A stretch of DNA of 64,000 bases from JAAFHB01 sp942493325 (GCA_942493325.1 OW818689.1:1364001-1428000), one strand, 5' to 3'. Shown: positions 34,010-42,674, numbered from the stretch's first letter. The notes: generated by a model from the sequence alone, not told the origin. Made by a program: numbers and translations.

Positions 34010-34073
34010 AGTGAAGCCTTCACTGCGAGCGCTAGCTATATAATTCAGAATCACAAATAGTGAAGGCTTCACT
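34010..34073. repeat. 15-bp inverted repeat of near-palindromes
   Basis: AGTGAAGCCTTCACT at 34010-34024 and its exact reverse complement AGTGAAGGCTTCACT at 34059-34073. Each arm is itself an odd-length palindrome around one base. It lies directly before the first 178-bp element. Confidence 0.75.
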
Positions 34074-34080
34074 TGGTCCG

Positions 34081-34258
34081 CGACTCTTGCGGCGCATGAA
34101 ACATTTGATTTTCCATTTCGGGAGCAGTTGCGCCTGATATTATAGCATCCCATTAACCCCGGGTGGCGCGATTCCGCATAATGTCAGAGCTATTATTAAA
34201 TAAAAGAATCCGGAATCGCTTACCCGGGGTCATTAATATTTAATCCCTTCGGGATTGC
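34081..34258. repeat. 178-bp palindromic element, copy A
   Basis: Direct repeat of 34578-34755 (same length, about 92 percent identical by eye). Inside, ACCCCGGGT and GCGATTCCG pair with CGGAATCGC and ACCCGGGGT to form a long interrupted hairpin, followed by GGGGTCATTAATATTTAA and the small hairpin AATCCC-TTC-GGGATT, which as RNA has a C(UUCG)G tetraloop. The gap 33778-35055 contains this and the other listed repeats and no credible gene. Confidence 0.88.
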
Positions 34259-34308
34259 CAAAAGAGTGTTGTAGGTTTAAAGCTTTCGATTTAAAGCTAT
34301 CGATTTTT

Positions 34309-34335
34309 CTTTGCGGTTTTTGCGGTCTTTGCGTG
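34309..34335. repeat. 9-bp array (CTTTGCGGT), 3 units
   Basis: CTTTGCGGT, TTTTGCGGT and CTTTGCGTG in direct succession, just after a 14-base near-duplication of AAAGCTTTCGATTT. Confidence 0.6.
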
Positions 34336-34485
34336 ACACTTTAGCTATTGGTCTCTAAACCAATCCGAAAGCATTGGCAAAATGGCATTTGAAAATTATT
34401 ACCCGAATTAGGGCAGCCGGCCCCGAGAATCGGGGGATTACACGGATTCCGACAAAGCTTAACACCGCCTTAATTGAAATCATAA

Positions 34486-34509
34486 TTGACAAATTGGCAA
34501 ATTGACAAA
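34486..34509. repeat. 8-bp array (TTGRCAAA), 3 units
   Basis: TTGACAAA, TTGGCAAA, TTGACAAA in succession, followed by a TTCGCC/CGCCC-rich stretch. The same order recurs at 34855-34925. Confidence 0.7.
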
Positions 34510-34577
34510 TTTCTAATTGTCTCATTTTCTCAACTTCGCCATTTGGCCCAGTCGCCCTCTCTCCCCTGTCGCACTTT

Positions 34578-34755
34578 CGAATCTTGCGGCGCATGAAACA
34601 TTTGATTTTCCATTTCGGGAGCAGTTGCGCCTGATATTATAGCATCGCATTAACCCCGGGTGGCACGATCCCGAATAATGTTAGAGCCATTAATAATTTG
34701 CAGAATCCGGAATCGCTTACCCGGGGTCATTAAGATTGAATCCCTTCGGGATTGC
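34578..34755. repeat. 178-bp palindromic element, copy B
   Basis: Second copy of 34081-34258, in the same orientation, with the same hairpin arms and terminal C(UUCG)G hairpin at 34739-34753. Most differences fall in the loop between the long arms, while the paired arms are conserved. Confidence 0.88.
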
Positions 34756-34788
34756 TCCTATAAATGAATAAAATGTGTCTATTTTAGA

Positions 34789-34834
34789 ACTTTGTGAAAC
34801 TTTGTGACTTTACTTTGTGTGACTTTGTGAAACC
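34789..34834. repeat. ~10-bp array (AACTTTGTGA type)
   Basis: AACTTTGTGA occurs twice in succession and then CTTTGTGTGA and CTTTGTGAAA, with one short interruption. Confidence 0.6.
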
Positions 34835-34854
34835 TAAGCGATTGCACTAGCACA

Positions 34855-34878
34855 TTGGCAAATTGACAAATTGGCAAA
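34855..34878. repeat. 8-bp array (TTGRCAAA), second copy
   Basis: TTGGCAAA, TTGACAAA, TTGGCAAA in succession, then a TTCGCC-rich tail as at 34510-34565. Confidence 0.7.
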
Positions 34879-35025
34879 TTTTCTCATTTTCGCCCCTTCG
34901 CCTTTTCTCCCCCTCGCCCAGTTGGTCGGATAAATAAAATCCGGAATTGCCACATCAAAGTCAGACCCGGAATACTTTATATTCATTTAATTCCGTCACG
35001 AAGTGCGTTGATTCAACTCTTTCAT

Positions 35026-35033
35026 TAATTTTG
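35026..35033 (+). promoter_or_regulatory. -7 promoter element (TAATTTTG) of the CPBP gene
   Basis: TAATTTTG fits TAnnTTTG 22 bases before the TTG start at 35056. A TTG at 35008-35010 is 15 bases upstream, slightly short for the consensus. Confidence 0.5.
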
Positions 35034-35055
35034 GTAACTAAATAAACAAAAAAAT

Positions 35056-35871
35056 TTGAAAGATTCACCATTCAGATATTATCCAACCTTCTGGCAGGCT
35101 GCCAACCTGATTGTTATTTATATTTTCATTCAGACCCTTATCGATTTCCCGCTGGCAATTTACGATTACAATCATGGAACCGACTGGCTTTACCAGCAGT
35201 GGATAAAACTACCTGTTTTCGTGGGTTCTACCTTATTGATTCTTTACCTTGGCTATTTCTTTTCGGGATTAACCTTAAAACAGGTCTTCCCGTTTAAATG
35301 GTTTAATATCCTGGTTCTCCCGGCAATGGTAATCACTTTTGCGGGATTACAGTATTTTCTAAACGAGATAAATATTCGTTTTGAGAAAATTCTTCCGCCA
35401 CCATCCTGGTTTATGGAATTGTTTTCCCGGCTCTTCGAATCAGACCTGGGAATCTGGGGTGGTATTCTTCGCATCGTCATCATTGCCCCTGTTGTCGAAG
35501 AGCTTATTTTCAGAGGCGTGATTATGTCGGGTTTTACGCGGAATTACAATGCGGGTTTTGCCATCTTCTTCTCTGCGCTGCTGTTTGCCCTGTTTCATCT
35601 AAATCCCTGGCAGTTTCCCGCTGCATTCTTCCTGGGACTGATACTGGGCTGGATCAGAATCCGTACCGGATCAGTTCTCGCCTGTATTGCCGGTCATGCC
35701 ATTCATAACGGGCTTGTATTTCTCTCGGTGTTGTATTATACCGAACTAAAAGACCTTTCCGTTACGCAGGCAGGCGATTCCCGGAACTATCTGATCTACT
35801 TTTTCTTACTCGCAATTGGGATTCTATTGATATGGCTACTCACAAAAAGGAGAGTAAAGTTCAGTATTTGA
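35056..35871 (+). CDS. CPBP-family intramembrane metalloprotease
   Basis: A 271-residue membrane protein of the CPBP/Abi (Rce1-like) family. The three conserved motifs are present: EELIFRG (E-E-x3-R, near residue 150), FALFHLNPWQF and IAGHAIHNG, whose glutamates and histidines bind the catalytic metal. About seven hydrophobic helices surround them. Family members cleave or process membrane-associated peptides; in bacteria some protect against bacteriocins, but nothing nearby indicates a substrate. A TTG start is used. It stands alone after the repeat block. Confidence 0.9.
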   Translation: MKDSPFRYYPTFWQAANLIVIYIFIQTLIDFPLAIYDYNHGTDWLYQQWIKLPVFVGSTLLILYLGYFFSGLTLKQVFPFKWFNILVLPAMVITFAGLQYFLNEINIRFEKILPPPSWFMELFSRLFESDLGIWGGILRIVIIAPVVEELIFRGVIMSGFTRNYNAGFAIFFSALLFALFHLNPWQFPAAFFLGLILGWIRIRTGSVLACIAGHAIHNGLVFLSVLYYTELKDLSVTQAGDSRNYLIYFFLLAIGILLIWLLTKRRVKFSI

Positions 35872-36082
35872 ATCTGATGTTTTATAAATTAAATCGATAT
35901 TTTACGGGTTGGGCACAAAGCATCTGAAATGTGGGCAATATTTTTGCCGCCATGGGGGTCAGTGGAACTCTTACCCAATCCGCATCTGCCCTAAGTAATA
36001 AAGAATACCAGTAATCGCTTCATATTTCTGAGTTAGAAGGGGAGACTCTGACAAACATACCAAGTGCCATAAACACCTGGAT

Positions 36083-36652
36083 TTACCGGGTGTCTATCCT
36101 CAAAGTAAGTTTATTCACATCTACACCTTTGGGAACTCCTTGAGGAAATCTGGCAAATACACTAAATTGATCCAATTGATTCTCTATAGGATATATATAT
36201 TTATTTGCCGAAGCTTCAATTGCAGAGGTAGAAATACCCACAACAGCAAATGGAATCCCGAGTAAAAGAAACTTAGGCAGCTTATTTATTAATGCACCGG
36301 CAAAATTAGGAATTAGACCCAAACAAGTTACTAAAATGTATTTACCGCTTTGATCCTTAAACAAAAACATCGTTGCTGTTTTTATTTCATTGGCAGGAAT
36401 GTAAACAAAGTCTTTGCGGGTGAGTATATAAAATGTATCACTTTGAACTGCAATTAATTCTCCCGAAATATTACCCCGAACCTCCTTTTGATCTACTATG
36501 CCTTCATTGATATTAATCCAACATCCATTGGACATTGTATCCATTCCCCGGGGATTTCTCAAATAACTTGACGGAATATCGCGTTGAACGGTACATTCTA
36601 TCAAGAGGACTGCAATGAACAGTAAAGTCCAAACATAATTAGTTTTTAACAT
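36083..36652 (-). CDS. Lipoprotein of unknown function, second gene of a pair
   Basis: A protein of 189 residues from the start at 36652 (MLKTNYVWTLLFIAVLLIEC), which gives a lipoprotein-like signal ending in cysteine; the frame extends 20 codons further, but into the upstream gene. The mature part contains RKDFVYIPANEIKTATMF and a hydrophobic glycine-rich region LLLGIPFAVVGISTSAIE, which may be membrane-associated. It overlaps the end of the upstream lipoprotein gene by 14 bp, so both are probably coupled. Both also contain a hydrophobic LGLxP or MGLVGVP-like stretch after a beta region, perhaps distant paralogues. Confidence 0.68.
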   Translation of the reverse strand: MLKTNYVWTLLFIAVLLIECTVQRDIPSSYLRNPRGMDTMSNGCWININEGIVDQKEVRGNISGELIAVQSDTFYILTRKDFVYIPANEIKTATMFLFKDQSGKYILVTCLGLIPNFAGALINKLPKFLLLGIPFAVVGISTSAIEASANKYIYPIENQLDQFSVFARFPQGVPKGVDVNKLTLRIDTR

Positions 36653-38243
36653 ACCGGCTCCTCCAAAAATTTTCTTCCATTGTCGGTTCAACTTCTTTAA
36701 ACTTACCAGCAATAAGTTTTAAATACAACTTTGGCATTCCAAACATCAGATAAGCATTATGCAGGTTTTTCTCAGCCATCCACTCTTCCCTCATCCATTC
36801 CAAATAGTAGCCTTTACTTTTGAGAAAAATTTCGTATTCGTCGCTGATTTCCGGCAGAGTGTAGTGTAATGTATGTGAATCACCTGGCAGTGTAATCAAT
36901 GGTTCAATAGTGTCACACAATTGTGACAAGGCATTCTTATTGATGCTGTCGTTCGTTAATACCATTGAAGGGTTGATCAGGGTCGGCTGAACAGGATTGA
37001 CCGATTCAGTTAACCCGATGTAATCAATTCGCCAAAGACCCTTCGTCATCTTTAGACGCACTTTTACAATTTCAGAATTTAGTCGTGGCAACATGACCAG
37101 GTGAACATCTGAAGCGATCGGCCCCATTTCATCAATTTCACCTGCTTTAATCCATTTCCCGGATGAATTTTGTACAAATATCTCGATCCCACCCAATAAA
37201 TTCCAAATTTTCTCCACCCTTTTTGACATTGATTTATCACCACTTTCAATCCTTGAAGCAAAATATCCATTTGCATTTCCAACATACGACAGACTTTGAT
37301 AGAAAAGATAGGTGGTAAGCAATGTTTGGCGGGCACCAATTATAAGACCTAATTGGCTTTTGGAAGAGGTATTGAATTCTAAATTAATAAACTCACGGGT
37401 TGCAAGGTTTTTTGAATCTGCTTCACTGAAACGTTCTTTGGCATCCATCTGTAAAACCAGGTTACGGCAATCGCCTTCAGAACCTTTGCATACAGCCGGA
37501 GATTGAATTTTATCAGTTTTAAAAAACTTACCGTTATTGGTAGCAAACACCCTTTCTTCCCCTTTTTTGGGGAAAACCAGCAGATTTGCATACCGGATAA
37601 CATGTGTTTCCAAAGCTTCATTTGTTAATCGAAGCGGGTAATCTTTACCCTGGGTCTTCGACCAATACAGCATATCGATATCGCTTTTTTCGAATGTTCT
37701 TAGAATACTTGACGAAAAGCCTTCGGCCATCAACTTCATGTTTGTCCCGTTCCATGAATAAAAAGTAGGACATGAACCAAAGCAGGCTTTGGGATTAGCC
37801 AGACAATAGACGGAAGTAAGAACTGTAGGAACGCCTACTAACCCCATCGCAAGTATCTTCCTTGAGATTCCTTCTACCGTATTTGTTTCGACCAGTGCAA
37901 TATCCGAATATGCAATTTTATAAATTGGCTCTCCTTCAATTTCAGGTAATTGATTTCTTGTCAGTGTAGATACTTTCTTCCGGTTAGCATTATAAAAATT
38001 GCCAAGTCCTGTAAGTGTATCTTTATCATCGGAAGTTGCAAACCAGTTGAGAACATATAATCCGCCATTTTTCATATGAATTTTAATGGCTACTTTTGAT
38101 TTTTTTACTGTATCAGTTATAGTATTAATCTGATCCGGCCCTTGCAGTCTGCGCATTATTTTGGTGGGAGTACAATTCAGTTGTAATAGTAGCAAGGAAA
38201 AAAGAAGAAAGGTGTAAAAAAAAAATTGATTTGATGTTTTCAT
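36639..38243 (-). CDS. Large lipoprotein of unknown function, first gene of a pair
   Basis: A 534-residue protein with a lipoprotein signal (LLFSLLLLQLNC, cysteine at about residue 24). Features: a beta-rich start (VAIKIHMKNGGLYVLNWFA), a hydrophobic stretch ILAMGLVGVPTVLTSVYCLA, then CFGSCPTFYSWNGTNMKLMA, a short Cys-rich box seen in other Bacteroidota surface lipoproteins. The C-terminal half has no known motif; WMREEWMAEKNLHNAYLMFG is helical and ends the protein. Likely outer-membrane or surface localisation. Role unknown. Overlaps the downstream lipoprotein gene. Confidence 0.75.
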   Translation of the reverse strand: MKTSNQFFFYTFLLFSLLLLQLNCTPTKIMRRLQGPDQINTITDTVKKSKVAIKIHMKNGGLYVLNWFATSDDKDTLTGLGNFYNANRKKVSTLTRNQLPEIEGEPIYKIAYSDIALVETNTVEGISRKILAMGLVGVPTVLTSVYCLANPKACFGSCPTFYSWNGTNMKLMAEGFSSSILRTFEKSDIDMLYWSKTQGKDYPLRLTNEALETHVIRYANLLVFPKKGEERVFATNNGKFFKTDKIQSPAVCKGSEGDCRNLVLQMDAKERFSEADSKNLATREFINLEFNTSSKSQLGLIIGARQTLLTTYLFYQSLSYVGNANGYFASRIESGDKSMSKRVEKIWNLLGGIEIFVQNSSGKWIKAGEIDEMGPIASDVHLVMLPRLNSEIVKVRLKMTKGLWRIDYIGLTESVNPVQPTLINPSMVLTNDSINKNALSQLCDTIEPLITLPGDSHTLHYTLPEISDEYEIFLKSKGYYLEWMREEWMAEKNLHNAYLMFGMPKLYLKLIAGKFKEVEPTMEENFWRSRYVKN

Positions 38244-38354
38244 TCCTTTTACATTTAGAAAAGTTAGAAAAGCATGCTACACTAGTTACTCTAAATTACG
38301 CCATTAAAATATAAAATGCAAATTTTTTAATTCTTATTATTCATTCAAAAATAC

Positions 38355-38395
38355 GAAAGCTTACCTCTCCCGATTATGGGGACAGGTAAGCTTTC
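38355..38395 (-). terminator. Hairpin terminator downstream of the PQQ-like gene
   Basis: GAAAGCTTACCT (38355-38366) pairs perfectly with AGGTAAGCTTTC (38384-38395), with further partial pairing inside. On the minus strand the stem is followed by GTATTTTT, so it would stop transcription from the gene ending at 38473. Confidence 0.75.
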
Positions 38396-38472
38396 ATCTG
38401 TTAATAATTTGTTTTTTAGTGGCCAGATCCCGATGAATCAGAGCTCATTTCAAGCCATTTTCCTGGTATTTA

Positions 38473-39702
38473 TTATTTCACCATTATCATTGCCAGTGAT
38501 TCCTTGTCCTTGATGAAAATCCTGTTACCAGCAAGTACCGGGAATGAATAGGTTGGTGTATCAGCCACTTTTATCAGCGCAACTTCGGTATAGGCTTTTT
38601 CATCCGGTTTATAAACGACAATGTTCGATGTTTGTGGCAAAGCAATAATCACTGAACCGGCATCGACAATTGTGCCGAAATCGTTATGTAATTTGTCGTC
38701 AATCCAGGCGGTCTGACCCGTTTTGGCATTCATACAGAATAATTTGCGCCCATCAGAAAGGCCATAAAGAAAACCATCCTTTAATACGGGTGTATTCCAT
38801 TTTGTTCCAAGTTCACTATTTTTCCATAGTTCACTGGCAACATACTTATTCCCCTGTTTTTCAATTTTAATTGCCTTTGTTCCCTGTCCCTGCCCGGTAA
38901 TAATCACGTGTTGTCCGTCGATAACCGGACTGGCGGAATTATAAAAACGGTTTTGTGCGGGAACCGGAAAATCCCATAACATCATTCCATTTACCGGATC
39001 GATTCCCGCAAGACAAGTCGCGGTTAAATCCACAATCTGTTGCTTTCCATCGATTGTCATCATTGCAAGAGAGGCATATGATGGTCCATCGCAGATACAT
39101 TCCCATTTTGGTTTCCCGGTTTTGAGGTCAAGCGCAATTATCTCTCCGGTATCTTTTCCTCCCACATGAACTACGCATATTCCTTTCGAAATCATCGGTG
39201 ACAAAGCCGTAAAAAAGACTGGTAATTCCTTTGTAAAATTTTCATTACGCCATAACAGCGTTCCGGTTTTAACATCCAGGCATGTTATGACTCCGCCAAC
39301 TCCCAGTGTGACGATCTTTCCCTCACCGATTGCCGGTGTACTTCTGGGACCGGAATGCAGTGAACTGGCGGGTCCTGTGATTGCCAGGGCAGGATATTTG
39401 TTTTGCCATAATTCCTTACCCGTGGCTGCGTCGAGGCACATAATTACTTCATCGTCTCCCTGTCGGGTGAATGAATAGATTTTGCCACCTGCCATAACCG
39501 GTGAAGCATCACCCAAACCAACAACAACTTTCCATTGCGGGGTTAATTCAGCAGGCCAGGTTCCAGGGGCTACAAAACCTGAAACTTTACCGTCGCGGTT
39601 GGCGCCCATCCATTGCGGCCAATCCTGTGAAAAAGCATTAAGGTTTACCAACAACAACAATAAACCTGAAATCATGAAAAACAAACGATTTGAAGTTTTC
39701 AT
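38473..39702 (-). CDS. Secreted PQQ-like beta-propeller protein
   Basis: A 409-residue exported protein with a signal peptide (MISGLLLLLVNLNAFS) and mature start QDWPQWMGANRDGK, the usual opening of these proteins. The body is a set of PQQ-like blades with the tryptophan-docking words LDAATGKELWQNKY, LDVKTGTLLWRNE, LDLKTGKPKWECI, and MNAKTGQTAWIDD. Such propellers bind PQQ or, more often in Bacteroidota, act as non-enzymatic scaffolds. On the minus strand a TATCTTTG box lies only two bases before this ATG (39705-39712), which suggests that translation may really begin at the internal ATG at 39675. Confidence 0.88.
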   Translation of the reverse strand: MKTSNRLFFMISGLLLLLVNLNAFSQDWPQWMGANRDGKVSGFVAPGTWPAELTPQWKVVVGLGDASPVMAGGKIYSFTRQGDDEVIMCLDAATGKELWQNKYPALAITGPASSLHSGPRSTPAIGEGKIVTLGVGGVITCLDVKTGTLLWRNENFTKELPVFFTALSPMISKGICVVHVGGKDTGEIIALDLKTGKPKWECICDGPSYASLAMMTIDGKQQIVDLTATCLAGIDPVNGMMLWDFPVPAQNRFYNSASPVIDGQHVIITGQGQGTKAIKIEKQGNKYVASELWKNSELGTKWNTPVLKDGFLYGLSDGRKLFCMNAKTGQTAWIDDKLHNDFGTIVDAGSVIIALPQTSNIVVYKPDEKAYTEVALIKVADTPTYSFPVLAGNRIFIKDKESLAMIMVK

Positions 39703-39859
39703 AGCAAAGATATTTATGTTTGATTAATTGGGTTGATGTCTTTAAATGCGTAAATTCCAATTTAAGGTATACACCGTCACGGGAAATAAACTAATGAAAA
39801 TTCCAAAGCAGGGCGATCAACTACATTATTCGAAAAAGGGCAATCATATGTTCTGTATA

Positions 39860-40153
39860 CTAAATTCCAACTACAGTTGCCTGAAACCATTTTTACATTG
39901 ACCATTTCCTTGCTGAAGTGACTTCAAACCTTTTTTGCGATGGTCATTTCTTTGATGCAGTGGCTTTAAACCTTATTTACACCGACCATATCCTCGCTGC
40001 AGTGGTTTCAAACCACTTTTTATTGATCGATTACTTCTCTGAATAGACTTCCAACCATTTTTACATTGATTATTCCCTCTGTGCACTGGCTTCAAACCTT
40101 TTTTACATTGATCATTCCCTCCGTGCACTGGCTTCAAACCTTTTTTAAACTGA
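39860..40153. repeat. 42-bp tandem repeat, 7 units
   Basis: Seven contiguous units of exactly 42 bases (starts at 39860, 39902, 39944, 39986, 40028, 40070, 40112), the last two nearly identical and earlier ones more diverged. The conserved core is TTCAAACCNTTTTTACATTGA. In one plus-strand frame each unit encodes 14 residues of the type ASNLFYIDHSLRAL, but stops interrupt the frame in two places. It begins about 160 bp from the PQQ-like gene start and ends 31 bp from the 3' end of the next gene; nothing else is seen in 39703-40184. Confidence 0.9.
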
Positions 40154-40184
40154 TCAAAACCTAATTACACAAGTTTGTTTCCTT

Positions 40185-40931
40185 TCAGACTTTAATTGCC
40201 CTGAAAGGTATTTTTGATACCTGATGATATTGAGGACTCGATGCCCCGAACAGAGATTTGATATAAGCTTTGGCATCGAGTGCCGTATCAACAAGACCCG
40301 TATTCGGCTTATAAAGAATTTCATTACGCGAAATTCGGGCGTTGCTTAAGGGGGTTCGGGTGGCAATAACTTCAGAATTTTTCTCCGTCAGATCTTTGTA
40401 CAATGCGGTTAAAGCCTCGACCTTTAAGTCGGCTTCGTTAGGTGCATAAAGTTCAATCGTACCCAAAAGTTTAATCAGTTTGTCGAAACTTGCCAGGCGG
40501 CCATCGAAACTCATTTGAGAAGATGAACTTTCCCTGACTTCCTTTCCTTCAGCTTCAAGAATTTTTTTCTCTTCCTCGGTTTTTTTGGGAGTGGCTCTTT
40601 TACCTTGAATTTTACGAATATAGGTTCGGGCATGGTCATCTACCTGATCCGAAGTATCAGTCGCAATAATTGCATTCTTTACACGCGTGGCCAGTTTATT
40701 TAATGGCAGAAAGGCCACTTCACGTGCAGCTACGGCATTACTGTATGCCGGAAATGCAATATTTACCACGTCGATTGCATTTTTGGCACTTGCAGAAATG
40801 GATTTCAATGATTCGATTTTGATGGAACTTTTTGTGGGATTGTAGGCTGTTCCATAACCAATTGTGAAAGAAACCAGGTGATCTAAACCGGCCACATTCT
40901 TTGAATGGCCTGACTCAATTGTGTTTGCCAT
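40185..40931 (-). CDS. Conserved Bacteroidota protein of unknown function
   Basis: A 248-residue protein without signal peptide. The N-terminus MANTIESGHSKNVAGLDHLV followed by IGYGTAYNPTKSSIKIESLK is a recognisable pattern in Bacteroidota/Flavobacteria, but I know no function. The rest is helical (AKNAIDVVNIAFPAYSNAVAA, TDTSDQVDDHARTYIRKI) with a lysine/glutamate-rich linker near 120-135 and a C-terminal LSNARISRNEILYKPNTGLV. The 42-bp tandem repeat lies just beyond its 3' end. Probably a cytoplasmic, coiled-coil-like protein. Confidence 0.72.
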   Translation of the reverse strand: MANTIESGHSKNVAGLDHLVSFTIGYGTAYNPTKSSIKIESLKSISASAKNAIDVVNIAFPAYSNAVAAREVAFLPLNKLATRVKNAIIATDTSDQVDDHARTYIRKIQGKRATPKKTEEEKKILEAEGKEVRESSSSQMSFDGRLASFDKLIKLLGTIELYAPNEADLKVEALTALYKDLTEKNSEVIATRTPLSNARISRNEILYKPNTGLVDTALDAKAYIKSLFGASSPQYHQVSKIPFRAIKV

Positions 40932-41084
40932 TGTAAGGAAATTTAGAGGTGAAAGATTAGGATTTCAGCATTAAAATTTCTTGTCTGATATGTACTATAA
41001 AAGTAACGAAATTCAAATTAACAAAAGTGTTATTTTATAAAAATTATTTTACATTTTTTAATGTTGGAAGAACCGCTCTCATGG

Positions 41085-42674
41085 CTATCCTCGGTTTTCA
41101 GGTATTGTAAAAGATATACAGCTTCCTTTGCCTTCTTCGCTTTCGATACCAAGCTTTCCACCCTGTTTTTCAATAAAATCCTTACAGAGCATTAAACCCA
41201 ATCCGGTACTCAGTTCACCATCTGTTCCCTTACGGTTTGAATTAAAATCGAGGCAGAAAAGGCCTTTAACTAAAAGCGGGCTCATTCCAATTCCGGTATC
41301 GTTAACAATAATCTTAACTTTATTGCCTTCAGTCCGACTCGCTGAAACAGAAACATCACCCCCATTGCGTGTAAATTTCACCGCATTGTTCATCAGATTA
41401 CGAATAATACAATTAAACATATTTTCATCGGCATAAACCGATAAATCGTCAGGGATATCAATACGGATCGTTATTTGTTTTTTATTGGCTGTTTCACCCG
41501 CCAGAATTATACAATCAGTAACTTTGGGCAGTAACAAAAAAGATTCCGGTGCAAAAGTGGTTAATCCTCTTTGCATGCCTGACCACTCCAAAAGGTTTCC
41601 GAGTAAGCGGAACAGATTGGCTGCTGAATTTTTCATAAGATGGACAATTTTCTGAATTTCCCGGAGCTCAATGCGATCCAATCCTTCAGACATAAGTTCT
41701 GTCAATCCAAGGAATCCGCTAAAAGGGCTGCGCAGGTCGTGAGCTATGATGGAAAAGAATTTGTCCTTTTCTGCATTAAGTCTTATAAGTTCCTCATTTT
41801 TAAGTGCAATTTCTTGTTCTGCCAGTTTGCGATCGGTGATGTCGATTGTATATCCGGCCAGCAAGGTTCTGTCATCAAGTACTATCGGGAATTTAATCGT
41901 AGTATAGTGGCGTCCATTCATATCCTCGTCTAACTTCAGCACTTTCCCTGAGCATACAACCGCCCAATCATCGGCTGTCATTTTTAACGCGAATTCAAGC
42001 GGGAACAATTCGCCCATGGTTTTACCGGCCATTTCAGATCCTGGAATTCCGATCATATCAATATAATTTTCACTCGCCATAAGTACCCGGCTTTCATGCT
42101 GAGCCACTTCTTTAATAAAAGCATATATGGGTGAATACTTCAGGAAGAGGTTGTTCAGTTCATAGATTTTCTTGAGGTCCAGTTCTGCCTGCTTATGTTT
42201 TGTGATATCCTGAAAAGAACCGTATATTTTTTTGATTTCCCCGTTGTTCTGAAAGGCTTTTCCGATTGAGTGCACCCATTTGTGATTGCCTTTATGGGTA
42301 ATAAATTCAAGTTCAAGATCAAAATCTTCACCAAAGGCTATGGCACGTTGTACTGCCTTTTCAATAACAGGACGGGATTCTGGGGCATAGAAACTTATTC
42401 CGTTTTGAACATTGGGATCGAAAGAAAAATCAAGTTCATGGATCCGGTAAACTTCCTCGGTCCAGGTTTGCTTCAGCGTATCTGTATCAAATCCCCAACC
42501 ACCAACTTTTGCAATAGAACTTATAACATCCAGGTAAACCGGTTTTTGAAAAGGTTCATTTTCTGTGTGCTCACGTTTAGAGGTACCTGAGTCTAAAAAT
42601 GCATTCAACGAATCATACTTTTGCTGCAAATCGTGCAACTCTTTTTTTAGTTCCTCTTTACTTTTATCCTTCAT
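41085..42674 (-). CDS. PAS-domain sensor histidine kinase
   Basis: A 529-residue cytoplasmic kinase without membrane segments. Order: N-terminal coiled coil (EELKKELHDLQQKYDSL), PAS 1 with PAC motif (about 55-165, HKWVHSIGKAFQNNGEI), PAS 2 (about 170-285), coiled coil, HisKA with phospho-acceptor H312 in FFSIIAHDLRSPFSG, and HATPase_c with NLMNNAVKFTRNGG (N box), VNDTGIGMS (G1) and STGLGLMLCKDFIEK (G2). It autophosphorylates in response to an internal signal and passes phosphate to a response regulator, which is not encoded nearby, so it is an orphan kinase. It diverges from the sulfatase locus and could regulate it, but that is inference. Confidence 0.92.
   Translation of the reverse strand: MKDKSKEELKKELHDLQQKYDSLNAFLDSGTSKREHTENEPFQKPVYLDVISSIAKVGGWGFDTDTLKQTWTEEVYRIHELDFSFDPNVQNGISFYAPESRPVIEKAVQRAIAFGEDFDLELEFITHKGNHKWVHSIGKAFQNNGEIKKIYGSFQDITKHKQAELDLKKIYELNNLFLKYSPIYAFIKEVAQHESRVLMASENYIDMIGIPGSEMAGKTMGELFPLEFALKMTADDWAVVCSGKVLKLDEDMNGRHYTTIKFPIVLDDRTLLAGYTIDITDRKLAEQEIALKNEELIRLNAEKDKFFSIIAHDLRSPFSGFLGLTELMSEGLDRIELREIQKIVHLMKNSAANLFRLLGNLLEWSGMQRGLTTFAPESFLLLPKVTDCIILAGETANKKQITIRIDIPDDLSVYADENMFNCIIRNLMNNAVKFTRNGGDVSVSASRTEGNKVKIIVNDTGIGMSPLLVKGLFCLDFNSNRKGTDGELSTGLGLMLCKDFIEKQGGKLGIESEEGKGSCISFTIPENRG

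Noticed and set aside
34355..34594. 79-residue minus-strand frame in the repeat block
   Set aside because: Made of TTGRCAAA and TTCGCC repeat DNA; no sensible protein.
39860..40153. CRISPR-like array
   Set aside because: The 42-bp units are contiguous and the whole unit repeats; there are no unique spacers and no cas genes.
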